Below are positions 7,127-14,959 of a stretch of DNA of 20,936 bases, piece after piece. The position numbers were made by a program, and so were the translations under genes. This DNA comes from Mycobacterium sp. (GTDB lineage: Bacteria; Actinomycetota; Actinomycetes; Mycobacteriales; Mycobacteriaceae), in contig JAHFVB010000014.1 in NCBI GenBank assembly GCA_023264755.1, positions 1-20,936 of the forward strand, given 5' to 3'. The first letter of the stretch is position 1. Each line of letters begins with the position of its first letter. Below the pieces are notes generated by a model. It did no database searches and had not been told where the DNA came from. It saw nothing but the letters and a program-made list of their open reading frames with translations.

Positions 7127-7819
7127 ATGGGGTCGGCCAAGGTCGAAGGCGCGCGCCACGAGCTGCCCGCGACGTTGGTCGAGGTTGCCGAACGACGGCT
7201 CCGAGCCGCCATCCTCAGTGGCGCTCTGCAGCCGGGTGACAAGATCATCGAGGAACAGCTGTGTGCCGACTTCGGCATCAGCCGGGCGCCGCTGCGGGAA
7301 GCCTTGCGACTGCTGGGCCAGCAGGGGCTCGTCGAGCACCTTCCGCGCCGCGGGGCCCGCGTCACCGAATGGTCGACGACGGACATCCTGCAACTGTTCG
7401 CACTGCGGCACGTCCTGGAACGCCACGCCATCGAGTCGGCGCTACCCCTCGCCGACCCGGCCACCGCGCTCGTGCCCGTTCGCCGGGCTCTCGATCACAT
7501 GCGCACCGCCACCAGCGAGTTGGAGCGCGACGACGCCCACCGCGTCTTCCATGCCTCCGTGGTGGAACTCGCCGACAACCGACAGTTGAACATCGCGCTG
7601 GAGCCCATCCTGCTCAAGCTGCAGTTGCCGATGGCCATGAACCTGCGCGAGGAGGCCCGTCATCACCGGGCCGACGACGGCATCGCCAGGCACCAGGCCA
7701 TCTTGGCCGCACTGACTAGCAATGACCCCAACACCGTGATCACCGCGCTCGAGGACCACGGGCACCTGCACTACCTGGGGTTGGAGGCCGCACCCGCCAC
7801 CGGCGATCGAGATCGCTAA
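7127..7819 (+). CDS. GntR-family (FadR/FCD subfamily) regulator of the biuret-type operon
   Basis: A 230-residue protein. The N-terminal winged helix-turn-helix (about residues 13-80) shows LRAAILSGALQPGDKI, then FGISRAPLREALRLLGQQG as recognition region, then the wing LPRRGARV. The C-terminal FCD domain (about 85-215) keeps the acidic/histidine metal-site pattern (DDAHRVFH, RHQAI, DHGHLH). ATG 7127 is chosen because GGAAGG (7115-7120) sits 6 nt upstream; an upstream GTG at 7097 has no such signal. It precedes the amidase gene by 57 bp on the same strand. Identical palindromes before both genes argue that it represses itself and the amidase-hydrolase-permease operon. The inducer is probably the operon's substrate or an intermediate (inference). 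Confidence 0.92.
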   Translation: MGSAKVEGARHELPATLVEVAERRLRAAILSGALQPGDKIIEEQLCADFGISRAPLREALRLLGQQGLVEHLPRRGARVTEWSTTDILQLFALRHVLERHAIESALPLADPATALVPVRRALDHMRTATSELERDDAHRVFHASVVELADNRQLNIALEPILLKLQLPMAMNLREEARHHRADDGIARHQAILAALTSNDPNTVITALEDHGHLHYLGLEAAPATGDRDR

Positions 7820-7857
7820 CAAGATCGACACACAGCCGTACCGAAATCGCCATGATT

Positions 7858-7874
7858 CTGTCGACAATCGACAG
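7858..7874. promoter_or_regulatory. GntR operator copy 2 at the amidase gene
   Basis: CTGTCGACAATCGACAG is a perfect 7-3-7 inverted repeat that shares its 15-bp core with the copy at 7074-7088. It ends 2 nt before the ATG at 7877, so a bound dimer would block transcription or initiation. A further half-site TCGACA lies at 7825-7830. Confidence 0.75.
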
Positions 7875-7876
7875 TT

Positions 7877-9301
7877 ATGGCTTATGACGTGCATGGTCCG
7901 TCGATCGGACCCTCGGTGGCAGAACTGCTGGCCTCCCACGCCAGCGGAACGGGTTCACCCACCAAGACCGCCCAGCGCGTCGCCGACTCCATCGCCGCCC
8001 GCGGCGACGACGGCACCTGGCTCTCGACCGTCCCCCGCGAACAACTGCTGGCCGCCGCGGCCGAGCTCGAAAATCGGCCAGGGGCAAGGACGTTGCCGCT
8101 ATACGGGGTGCCGTTCGGAGTAAAGGACAGCATCGACGTCGCAGGGGTGCCCACGACGCTGTCGTGTCCGGACTACGCCTACGTCGCCTCGGCCACCGCG
8201 CCGGCCGTCCAACGGCTGCTCGACGCGGGCGCGCTCTACGTCGGCAAGACCAACCTGGATCAGTTCGCCACCGGACTGAACGGAACTCGCACGCCATACC
8301 CCGTCCCGCGCAGCGTGTACGGGGGCGAAATGATCTCGGGCGGTTCCAGTTCCGGCTCGGCGCTGGCCGTCGCGCTGGGGCAGGTCCCGTTCGCCGTCGC
8401 GACCGACACAGCCGGCTCGGGTCGGGTACCCGCCGCATTGAACGGCGTCATCGGATTCAAGCCCTCACGTGGACTGATCAGCACCGTCGGGCTGGTACCC
8501 GCGTGCAAGTCGCTGGACTGCATCAGCGTCATGGCCGGCTGCATCGACGACGTCGACCGGGTGCTCGACGTGATGGTGGCCCGTGACGACGGCGACGCCT
8601 GGTCGCGGGATCGCGGCCCGCGCTACGCCGGCGCACCGCTGCGCGTCGGGCTGCCGCCGGTCGAGCAGCTCGAGTTCTTCGGAGACGACGAGCTGCGCGA
8701 CGCTCACCTCGGCTTCCGCGCTCAGCTCGCCAAACAGGTCACCGTCGTCGACGTCTCGCTCCAGCCGTTCCTTGCGGCCGGCGCGCTGCTGTACCAGGGG
8801 CCGTGGGTAGCCGAACGGTTGGTCGAGTTCGGCGACTTCCTGGCCAGCCATCCCGAGTCGATCCATCCCGTGGTCCGGGACATCTTCCGTAGCGGCGAGA
8901 AGTACACCGCGGTGGACGCCTTTGCGGCGCTGCAACGGTTGCAGGAGCTCAAGGCCGAAGTCGCTCGGTTGTGGCAGTCCATGGACGTACTCGTCGTGCC
9001 GACCATCGGCACCACCTTCACCGTCGACGAGGTCTTGGCCAAGCCCATCGAGTGCAACACCATGCTCGGCCACTACACGCATTTCGGAAACCTGCTGGAC
9101 CTGCTCGGAGTCGCCGTTCCGCTCGGCATCACCCCCAGCGGTAGGCCGTACAGCGCGATGCTGCTCGGCGCGGCCCTGCGTGACGACACCGTGCTTCAAC
9201 TGGCCGCGCAGCTGCTCGACGAGCCGCGTCCGATGAGGGCCGCGGGCATGTCGTCGAACGCACCGTCCCCTTCGCTCAACACAATCGAGGAGCCCGCATG
9301 A
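7877..9301 (+). CDS. Allophanate-hydrolase-type amidase (AtzF-like, amidase domain only)
   Basis: A 474-residue amidase-signature enzyme. The Ser-cisSer-Lys triad is visible: Lys83 ([11 protein letters not shown]), cis-Ser157 (GGSSSGSA) and nucleophile Ser181 ([13 protein letters not shown]). [18 protein letters not shown] (124-141) and [14 protein letters not shown] are hallmarks of allophanate hydrolases rather than generic amidases. The expected reaction is hydrolysis of allophanate, ending in ammonia and CO2. Pseudomonas AtzF is about 600 residues with a distinct C-terminal domain; that domain is absent here. The next gene starts on this gene's stop (ATGA, 9298-9301), so the two enzymes are translationally coupled. 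The ATG at 7877 has no ribosome binding site and directly follows the operator; a GTG at 7889 is an alternative. The function call rests on motif likeness and operon context. Confidence 0.85.
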   Translation: MAYDVHGPSIGPSVAELLASHASGTGSPTKTAQRVADSIAARGDDGTWLSTVPREQLLAAAAELENRPGARTLPLYGVPFGVKDSIDVAGVPTTLSCPDYAYVASATAPAVQRLLDAGALYVGKTNLDQFATGLNGTRTPYPVPRSVYGGEMISGGSSSGSALAVALGQVPFAVATDTAGSGRVPAALNGVIGFKPSRGLISTVGLVPACKSLDCISVMAGCIDDVDRVLDVMVARDDGDAWSRDRGPRYAGAPLRVGLPPVEQLEFFGDDELRDAHLGFRAQLAKQVTVVDVSLQPFLAAGALLYQGPWVAERLVEFGDFLASHPESIHPVVRDIFRSGEKYTAVDAFAALQRLQELKAEVARLWQSMDVLVVPTIGTTFTVDEVLAKPIECNTMLGHYTHFGNLLDLLGVAVPLGITPSGRPYSAMLLGAALRDDTVLQLAAQLLDEPRPMRAAGMSSNAPSPSLNTIEEPA

Positions 9302-9999
9302 GTACACCCGTCGCCGTACCCGCCGAACCGACACCGTTCTCACTCGAACCCGGCAAGACCGCCCTGATCGTCATCGACATGCAGCGAGACTTCCTGTTGC
9401 CGGGCGGCTTTGGGGAGAGCCTGGGCAACGACGTCGACCAACTGCTGAAGGTGGTTCCGCCCCTGGCCGCGCTCATCGCCGCGGCCCGCGACGCGGGCAT
9501 CATGGTGATTCACACCCGCGAGGGACACCAACCCGATCTCTCGGACTGCCCGCCGGCCAAGCTGACCCGCGGCGCACCGTCCAAACGCATCGGCGACCCC
9601 GGCAAGTACGGCCGCATCCTGATCCGCGGCGAGTACGGCCACGACATCGTCGACGAGTTGGCTCCGGTCGAGGGCGAAGTGGTGATCGACAAACCCGGCA
9701 AGGGCGCGTTCTACGCCACCGAGTTGCAGGACGTCCTCGTGGAGGGCGGCATCACCCAGCTGTTGGTCACCGGTGTCACCACCGAGGTCTGCGTACACAC
9801 CACGACGCGCGAAGCCAACGACCGGGGCTACGAGTGCCTGGTCGTATCCGATTGCGTCGGTTCGTACTTCCCCGATTTTCAGCGGATCGGGCTCGAGATG
9901 ATCAAGGCCCAGGGCGGCATCTTCGGCTGGGTGGCCGACAGTGCCGCGGTCATCCCCGCGCTGGCGCAGCTCACCACCACTCCCCTATCCCAGGTCTGA
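9298..9999 (+). CDS. Isochorismatase-fold cysteine hydrolase, biuret-hydrolase (BiuH) type
   Basis: A 233-residue cysteine hydrolase. The triad is Asp27 ([10 protein letters not shown]), Lys132 ([10 protein letters not shown]) and Cys165 ([12 protein letters not shown]). It closely follows the pattern I recall for Rhizobium biuret hydrolase: [38 protein letters not shown] and the late KAQGGIFG segment. Biuret hydrolase converts biuret to allophanate and ammonia, and the amidase just upstream is of the type that consumes allophanate. Triuret hydrolase and ureidoacrylate hydrolase belong to the same superfamily and remain alternatives. GAGGAG (9287-9292) lies 5 nt before the ATG, which also overlaps the amidase stop. 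It is followed 12 bp later by the permease gene. Confidence 0.85.
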   Translation: MSTPVAVPAEPTPFSLEPGKTALIVIDMQRDFLLPGGFGESLGNDVDQLLKVVPPLAALIAAARDAGIMVIHTREGHQPDLSDCPPAKLTRGAPSKRIGDPGKYGRILIRGEYGHDIVDELAPVEGEVVIDKPGKGAFYATELQDVLVEGGITQLLVTGVTTEVCVHTTTREANDRGYECLVVSDCVGSYFPDFQRIGLEMIKAQGGIFGWVADSAAVIPALAQLTTTPLSQV

Positions 10000-10011
10000 G
10001 AGGACGAGACC

Positions 10012-11619
10012 ATGTCCACTGACGTCACCGAAACCCCGGCCGACCCGCCCGCCAATCCTCCTGAGCCCGAGCCAACGCCGTCGATCCCGTGGTGGGCCCG
10101 CGGTGACACCAACGCGTTCTTCGGTCTGGGATTCAACATCCTGGTCAACGTCCTGACCCTGACCGGGTTGATGATCGGCGTCGTCAAGGTTCCGGCGAGC
10201 GACGTGCTCGGCACCGTGCTACCCGCCCTCGGCGTGGCCCTGATTCTGGGCAATCTCTACTACACGTTCCTGGCGCGCCGGCTGGCCCGTCGCGAAGACC
10301 GTTCCGACGTAACGGCATTGCCGTACGGGCCGAGCGTGCCGCACATGTTCATCGTGGTATTCGTGATCATGCTGCCGGTGTACCTGAACACCAAGGACGC
10401 CATGCAGGCCTGGCAAGCCGGCCTGGCCTGGGCCTTCATGATCGGCGTCATCGTCATGATCGGCGCGTTCGTCGGACCCTACATCCGGAAGCTGACGCCG
10501 CGCGCCGCGATGCTCGGCACGCTGGCCGGCATCTCCATCACCTTCATCTCCATGCGCCCGGCGGCGCAGATGTGGGAGGCGGCCTGGATCGGACTTCCCG
10601 TCATGGCCATCATCCTGATCGGATTCTTCACGGACATGAAGTTGCCGTTCGGAATTCCGGTCGGGTTGGCCGCGTTGCTCGTCGGCACCGCCATCGGCTG
10701 GATCGGCGGGTACATGTCCGCACCGGACGTCGCAAAGGCGTTCTCGGACATCGCCATCGGCGTCCCCGACCTTCGCGTCAACATGCTGATGTCGGGATTG
10801 GCGCATTTGGCTCCGCTGCTCGGCACGGCAATCCCATTGGGCGTCTACAACTTCACCGAGGCGATGAGCAACGTCGAGAGTGCAGCCGCCGCGGGTGACA
10901 ACTACAACCTGCGCAGCGTGCTGCTCGCCGACGGCGCAGGGGCGTGCATCGGCTCGGCCTTCGGCTCGCCGTTCCCACCGGCGGTCTACATCGGACATCC
11001 TGGCTGGAAGGATGCCGGTGGGCGGGCGAGCTACTCGTTGGCCAGCGGCGTGGTGATCGGAATCTTCTGCTTCCTCGGGCTTTTCGGCGTACTCGACGCC
11101 CTGCTGCCGGTGCCCGCGATCGTGCCGATCCTGCTGTACATCGGATTGCTCATCGGCGCTCAGGCCTTCCAGGCAGTGCCGCGGTTGCATGCCGTCGCCG
11201 TGGTCGCCGCACTGCTGCCGAATCTGGCGCAGTGGGCCAGCGGCCTGATCGACAACGCGCTCAACGCGGCCGGAACCTCGGCCAGTGGCGTCGGGATGGA
11301 CAAGTTGAACGGCGCGGGCGTGGTGTACGAGGGGCTGTTGACCCTCGGCGAGGGCGCGGTGCTGGTCGGCCTGATCCTCGGCACGATGGTGACCTTCATC
11401 CTGGAGAAGAAGTTCCTCTACGCGGCGATCGCGTCCTCCGTCGGCGCGGTGCTGTCCTTCATCGGGCTCATCCACGCCCCTCAGGTGGAGTGGGCGGCCA
11501 ACCCGCAGGTGGCGCTTGGCTACCTGTTCTTCGGAATCGTCTGCGTCGGTTACTACTTCCTGCCGGGCTCCAAGGATCCGGTGGAGATCGACGAGGCGGA
11601 CATCGTAGCGGGCCACTGA
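10012..11619 (+). CDS. NCS2/AzgA-like permease, probable biuret or ureide importer
   Basis: A 535-residue multi-pass membrane protein with about 12-14 hydrophobic segments after a proline-rich cytoplasmic tail (residues 1-27). The segments LPYGPSVPHMFIVVF and NFTEAMSNVESAAAAGDNYN, and the late FPPAVYIGHPGWKDAGGRASY, resemble the xanthine/uracil/AzgA permease superfamily, where the last corresponds to the conserved GGRTG-containing loop. The location, 12 bp after the hydrolase gene with its own ribosome binding site (AGAGGA, 7 nt spacing), argues that it imports the operon's substrate, a small planar urea derivative such as biuret. The substrate is inferred from context only. It ends at a convergent junction with the cutinase gene. 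Confidence 0.85.
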   Translation: MSTDVTETPADPPANPPEPEPTPSIPWWARGDTNAFFGLGFNILVNVLTLTGLMIGVVKVPASDVLGTVLPALGVALILGNLYYTFLARRLARREDRSDVTALPYGPSVPHMFIVVFVIMLPVYLNTKDAMQAWQAGLAWAFMIGVIVMIGAFVGPYIRKLTPRAAMLGTLAGISITFISMRPAAQMWEAAWIGLPVMAIILIGFFTDMKLPFGIPVGLAALLVGTAIGWIGGYMSAPDVAKAFSDIAIGVPDLRVNMLMSGLAHLAPLLGTAIPLGVYNFTEAMSNVESAAAAGDNYNLRSVLLADGAGACIGSAFGSPFPPAVYIGHPGWKDAGGRASYSLASGVVIGIFCFLGLFGVLDALLPVPAIVPILLYIGLLIGAQAFQAVPRLHAVAVVAALLPNLAQWASGLIDNALNAAGTSASGVGMDKLNGAGVVYEGLLTLGEGAVLVGLILGTMVTFILEKKFLYAAIASSVGAVLSFIGLIHAPQVEWAANPQVALGYLFFGIVCVGYYFLPGSKDPVEIDEADIVAGH

Positions 11620-11677
11620 GCCGGGCAGCCCGTGGGCGACCGATCGGATCGCAGTTGGTTGACCGGCCCGTCAGTGG
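11613..11677. terminator. Possible bidirectional terminator between permease and cutinase genes
   Basis: CCACTGA (11613-11619) pairs with TCAGTGG (11671-11677), and inside it CGGGC (11622-11626) pairs with GCCCG (11666-11670), leaving a 2-nt bulge and a 39-nt loop. The outer arms contain both stop codons; both genes end in a histidine codon plus TGA. The long loop weakens the case for a terminator. Confidence 0.3.
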
Positions 11678-12507
11678 TAGGTGATCGGCGATTGCGTCGC
11701 CGTTGATGGTGCAAGCGTCGCCGTTGATGGTGCAAGCGTCGCCGTTGATGGTGCGAGCGTCTCCGAGGGCTCGGAGGTAGTGGGAGCTTGGACCCCGAGG
11801 AGCTTCGCGAAGACGAAACTCGCCGCTTGGTCGGTGTAGAAGGGGACGTAGCCCTCGGTGTGTCCGCTCCATTGGTTGCCGGGGCCCGCATGGCAGATCG
11901 GGTCGCTGGGATTGCACAGATCGATCGCCCTGGATCCGAGCAGCGGACTCTGGGCCGTTATCGGTGCTCCGCTGCGGTCGGCCACATTGCCGAAGGTGAC
12001 GACCGCCGCAACGACGTCGGCGTATTGGGCGGGCAGCGTAGTGCCCCTGAGGAGGCCCCCCACCGAATCTCCGGTGACGATGTCCACCACCGACGCGCCC
12101 TGGGAATACCCGCCCAGCACCTGCGGCGTATTCGGGCACTTGTCGGCCATCGACTTGATGTGCGATACGGCGTCCTTGGAGCCGTCGTCGGTGTGCAACT
12201 GGAGCAGGCTCGCCTTGTAGTTCACCGCATACGCCCCGATGTTCATGCCGGTCTGCTGGCGCAGCGAGTCCACCAGGGCCTGGCCGACGCGCCCGAGCCC
12301 GGGTGGTTCGTCGGTGCCGCGGGCGAAAGTCACCTCGGCGTCCGGGCAGTCGTCGGCGCTGGCCGAGGGGACGCCGCGTGAGCCAGCGGTGGGCGCGATC
12401 AGCAGAACGCCGGCGGCCAGCACCGCGGCGGCACTCAGGCCGGCGCGTCGCAAACCGCGTGACCAGGAATGACGCAACACCCAACGCGGCAGTTGGCGTT
12501 TGCTCAT
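11671..12507 (-). CDS. Secreted cutinase-family serine esterase with repeat tail
   Basis: A 278-residue protein. A positively charged start is followed by a hydrophobic segment (about 22-40) and a signal-peptidase-like site after SASA (residue 51). The mature enzyme is a cutinase: nucleophile Ser135 in GGYSQGAS, Asp202 in NPSDPIC, His216 in GHTEGY, with likely disulfides Cys54-Cys124 and Cys198-Cys205. These enzymes act outside the cell on ester substrates such as lipids or polyesters; mycobacterial paralogues (culp proteins) range from lipases to phospholipases. A Thr/Ser/Pro-rich tail (about 240-278) contains three APSTATL heptapeptides from a 21-bp repeat. ATG 12507 has TAGCAT 7 nt upstream, so it is probably leaderless. 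It converges on the permease gene. Confidence 0.93.
   Translation of the reverse strand: MSKRQLPRWVLRHSWSRGLRRAGLSAAAVLAAGVLLIAPTAGSRGVPSASADDCPDAEVTFARGTDEPPGLGRVGQALVDSLRQQTGMNIGAYAVNYKASLLQLHTDDGSKDAVSHIKSMADKCPNTPQVLGGYSQGASVVDIVTGDSVGGLLRGTTLPAQYADVVAAVVTFGNVADRSGAPITAQSPLLGSRAIDLCNPSDPICHAGPGNQWSGHTEGYVPFYTDQAASFVFAKLLGVQAPTTSEPSETLAPSTATLAPSTATLAPSTATQSPITYH
11694..11756. repeat. 21-bp in-frame tandem repeat (3 copies) in the cutinase tail
   Basis: Three contiguous 21-bp units (11694-11714, 11715-11735, 11736-11756). The first two are identical and the third differs at one base. They encode the heptapeptide APSTATL. Low divergence suggests recent expansion, and copy number is likely to vary without breaking the frame. 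Confidence 0.9.
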
Positions 12508-12514
12508 CGGCCCG

Positions 12515-12520
12515 ATGCTA
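12515..12520 (-). promoter_or_regulatory. Leaderless -10 box (TAGCAT) of the cutinase gene
   Basis: On the minus strand TAGCAT fits TANNNT and is followed by 7 nt and the ATG at 12507. No Shine-Dalgarno sequence is present. Confidence 0.45.
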
Positions 12521-12592
12521 CCGAGAAACCGCGGGCAGATTCGGGGTTGACGAAATCCCTCGAGTGAGGCCTCCGCCCCATACCGTCTACCC

Positions 12593-12621
12593 CGCGGGTC
12601 TGGCGCCCACCAGAACCCGCG
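12593..12621 (-). terminator. Hairpin downstream of the cupin gene
   Basis: CGCGGGTCTGG (12593-12603) pairs with CCAGAACCCGCG (12610-12621), giving 11 base pairs with one bulged A and a 6-nt loop. It begins 12 bp after the cupin stop on the minus strand. There is no T-tract. Confidence 0.45.
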
Positions 12622-12633
12622 CGTTCGGAAGCG

Positions 12634-13017
12634 CTAGTCGGGCTGGAACGGAACCTCGGTGTCGGGTGCCAGCACGACGTACATCCGACGCCAGGGATCG
12701 GTGCCCTGCAGCTGCCATTGATGGCCGGAGCCCTCGGTGTCCTCGGCGAGCAGCACATCGCCAGGGTGCAGCACGAAGTCTTCGCCGTTGCGCGTGGTGA
12801 AGTGCAGTGTTCCGCTGAGGGTGACGACCAGCTGACGTACGGGCGCGGTGTGCCAGGCCAACGAGCCCCCGCCGGCGGTCTCCTCGATCGTGACGTGCGC
12901 GGCCGACATCGCCTCCGACACCAGGTCTGCGTTGCGGCCCGGCCGCATGTCGAGGCTGCCGATCGCGACGTGCGACGCGCCGTCCTGGCCGGTCCACAAT
13001 CGGACACATCGGATCAC
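12634..13017 (-). CDS. Small cupin-domain protein
   Basis: A protein of about 127 residues with a single RmlC-like cupin barrel. The strand pair HTAPVRQLVVTLSGTLHF and the later LHPGDVLLAEDTEGSGHQW form the cupin motifs (a PGD turn and a late His). Related proteins are of unknown function, possibly metal-binding enzymes or small-molecule sensors. The frame stays open upstream to 13077, but GTG 13017 is chosen because a full AGGAGG (13023-13028) lies 5 nt before it, and the protein then begins at the conserved IRCVRLW segment. ATG 13044 and ATG 13032 are alternatives. It is divergent from the TPR gene and followed by a hairpin. Confidence 0.8.
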   Translation of the reverse strand: MIRCVRLWTGQDGASHVAIGSLDMRPGRNADLVSEAMSAAHVTIEETAGGGSLAWHTAPVRQLVVTLSGTLHFTTRNGEDFVLHPGDVLLAEDTEGSGHQWQLQGTDPWRRMYVVLAPDTEVPFQPD

Positions 13018-13050
13018 TTCCGCCTCCTGCATCGCTTCGGGCATTGGGGT

Positions 13051-13067
13051 GACGAATCCCGTTCGTC
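13051..13067. repeat. Short inverted repeat GACGAA-N5-TTCGTC upstream of the cupin gene
   Basis: Perfect 6-bp arms lie 34 bp upstream of the chosen cupin start. A related direct copy, GAACGAATCCG, begins at 13082. It could be an operator or a leader hairpin. The evidence is symmetry and position only. Confidence 0.3.
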
Positions 13068-13164
13068 TCAACCGCAATGGTGAACGAATCCGCGCACGGT
13101 GGGGGGCCGATTGCTACGGCGGGCGGCCCACGTCACACCATCGACCGGCGGAGCCGAGACGAAT

Positions 13165-13170
13165 TATCGT
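13165..13170 (+). promoter_or_regulatory. Leaderless -10 box (TATCGT) of the TPR gene
   Basis: TATCGT fits TANNNT and is followed by 7 nt and the ATG at 13178, supporting this start over upstream in-frame codons. Confidence 0.5.
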
Positions 13171-13177
13171 GCCAACC

Positions 13178-14875
13178 ATGAGCCGCACCACGTCCGCGAG
13201 TCCGGAGCAGACCGAGCCGTACTACGACCTCGGGAGCTATCACCGGTCGATCGAGACGCCGTCGCCGCAAGCGCAGGTGTGGTTCGACCGCGGCCTGGTC
13301 TGGGCGTATGCGTTCAATCACGAAGAGGCCATCCATTGCTTCGAGCGTGCGTTGGCGCTGGACCCGGAGTTGGCCATCGCGCGCTGGGGCATCGCGTACG
13401 CCATCGGCCCGAACTACAACAAGGCCTGGGACGCCTTCGACCCCGTCGACTTGACCGCTTCGTTGACCAGGGCGCGAACGGAGCTTCACCTCGCCACAAC
13501 CGGTCGTTCGACCGCGGTCGAACGCGGGCTCATCGAGGCGCTGGCGACCCGCTTTCCCACGGCCGACCCCAACGACGTCGACGCCTTGGCCGCCGCGCAT
13601 GCCCGCTACGCCGACGCCATGGCCGAACTCGCCTCGGCTCACCCCGACGACGTCGACGTCCAGGCACTGGCGGCCGACGCCTTGGTGAACGTCACCGCGT
13701 GGGCGTTGTGGGACGGTGCCACCGGGGAGCCGGCACCCGGTTCCCGCGTGGTGGAGGCGAAGCGGATTCTCGACCGCGCGCTCGCGACCCCGGCCGGCCG
13801 CGCACACCCGGGAGTGCTGCACCTGTACCTCCATGCCATGGAGATGTCGGCCCACCCCGAGCAGGCCCTGCCCGCGGCCGACCTGCTGCGCGGGCTGGTG
13901 CCCGATGCCGGTCACCTACAACACATGCCCAGTCACATCGACGTGCTCTGCGGCGACTACCACAGTTCCGTGGTGGCCAATCAGATTGCGGTGAAAGCGG
14001 ATCGGCGGTTCGTCGAGCGGCGGGGTCCGTTGAACTTCTACTCGCTCTACCGGGCCCACGACCTGCACTTCGTGGTGTACTCGGCGATGTTCGAGGGGCA
14101 GTTCCAGGTGGCACTGGACGCGGCGGACGAACTGGCCGCGCAACTCACTCCAGAACTGTTGTCCATCGCATCGCCACCGATGGCCGACTGGCTGGAAGCG
14201 TTCGTGCCGTTGCGAGTTCACGTGCTCATCCGGTTCGGTCGATGGGACGAGCTGATCGCCGAACCGCTACCGGTCGACGTGGACCTGTACTGCACCACCG
14301 CGGCGACGATCCACTACGGGCGCGGCGTCGCCCACGCGGCCAAGGGCCAACTGGACGCGGCCCGCGGCGAACGGGCGGCGTTCGCGGCCGCGTACGCCCG
14401 AATACCGGACAGCCGCTACCTGTTCAACAACACGAGCCGTGACATCCTCGCGGTTGCCGAGGCCATGCTGGACGGTGAAATCGCCTATCGGGAGCGCCGA
14501 TTCGATGACGCCTTCGCCAGCTTGCGGCTGGCCATCGAGCGCGACGACGCCCTGCCGTACGACGAACCGTGGGGCTGGATGCAGCCGGCCCGGCACGCCT
14601 ACGGAGCACTCCTGCTCGAGCAGGGCCGCCTCGAGGAAGCCGCCGCGGCGTACGCCGCCGACCTCGGCTTCGACGCCACGTTGAACAGATCCTGCCAACA
14701 TCCGGGCAACGTGTGGAGCCTGCACGGTTACCACGAATGCCTGCAGAAGTTGGGGCGCACTGCCGAAGCGGTGATCATCGGGCGCCAACTCGAGCTGGCC
14801 CAGGCCCGCGCGGACGTGCCGATCCTGGCCTCGTGCGCCTGCCGCCTCGACGTCGGCGGCACGTGTTGCGACTGA
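13178..14875 (+). CDS. Tetratricopeptide-repeat protein with Cys-containing C-terminus
   Basis: A 565-residue, soluble, all-helical protein. The clearest TPR is near the start: WFDRGLVWAYAFNHEEAI, then CFERALALDPELAIARWG, then a conserved GPNYNKAW. Further helical pairs run along the protein, including FDDAFASLRLAIERD and RLEEAAAAYAADLGFD. The last 100 residues include CQHPGNVWSLHGYHECLQKLG and end in SCACRLDVGGTCCD, four cysteines in the last 13 residues. The family is widespread in bacteria but has no assigned biochemical role; a scaffold or metal-binding function is possible. The open frame extends to 12848, but ATG 13178 is the first codon with matching homology and has a -10 box 7 nt upstream. 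It is divergent from the cupin gene and followed by a weak hairpin. Confidence 0.85.
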   Translation: MSRTTSASPEQTEPYYDLGSYHRSIETPSPQAQVWFDRGLVWAYAFNHEEAIHCFERALALDPELAIARWGIAYAIGPNYNKAWDAFDPVDLTASLTRARTELHLATTGRSTAVERGLIEALATRFPTADPNDVDALAAAHARYADAMAELASAHPDDVDVQALAADALVNVTAWALWDGATGEPAPGSRVVEAKRILDRALATPAGRAHPGVLHLYLHAMEMSAHPEQALPAADLLRGLVPDAGHLQHMPSHIDVLCGDYHSSVVANQIAVKADRRFVERRGPLNFYSLYRAHDLHFVVYSAMFEGQFQVALDAADELAAQLTPELLSIASPPMADWLEAFVPLRVHVLIRFGRWDELIAEPLPVDVDLYCTTAATIHYGRGVAHAAKGQLDAARGERAAFAAAYARIPDSRYLFNNTSRDILAVAEAMLDGEIAYRERRFDDAFASLRLAIERDDALPYDEPWGWMQPARHAYGALLLEQGRLEEAAAAYAADLGFDATLNRSCQHPGNVWSLHGYHECLQKLGRTAEAVIIGRQLELAQARADVPILASCACRLDVGGTCCD

Positions 14876-14902
14876 GCCGCACGTCTGGCGCATCCAACTT
14901 CT

Positions 14903-14924
14903 CACGGCGGGGCTCCCCCGCGTG
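14903..14924 (+). terminator. Hairpin downstream of the TPR gene
   Basis: CACG-G-CGGGG (14903-14912) pairs with CCCCGCGTG (14916-14924), giving 9 base pairs with one bulged G and a CTC loop. It lies 27 bp after the TPR stop and upstream of the next promoter. No T-tract. Confidence 0.35.
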
Positions 14925-14951
14925 TCGAAGCCATCCCAGCCGGGCGTTCTC

Positions 14952-14957
14952 TATCGT
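14952..14957 (+). promoter_or_regulatory. -10 box (TATCGT) of the rhomboid/deaminase gene
   Basis: TATCGT fits TANNNT. It lies 2 nt before GTG 14960 and 8 nt before a second in-frame GTG at 14966. Leaderless spacing favours 14966 as the real start, shortening the protein by two residues. Confidence 0.45.
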
Positions 14958-14959
14958 CG

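Noticed and set aside
10219..11616. Long minus-strand open frame opposite the permease gene
   Set aside because: Rich in His, Asp, Arg and Gln without any family pattern, as expected for the complement of a membrane-protein gene.
12848..13177. N-terminal extension of the TPR protein from an upstream ATG
   Set aside because: The extra 110 codons lie opposite the cupin gene and its upstream region and do not resemble protein sequence. ATG 13178 has a -10 box.
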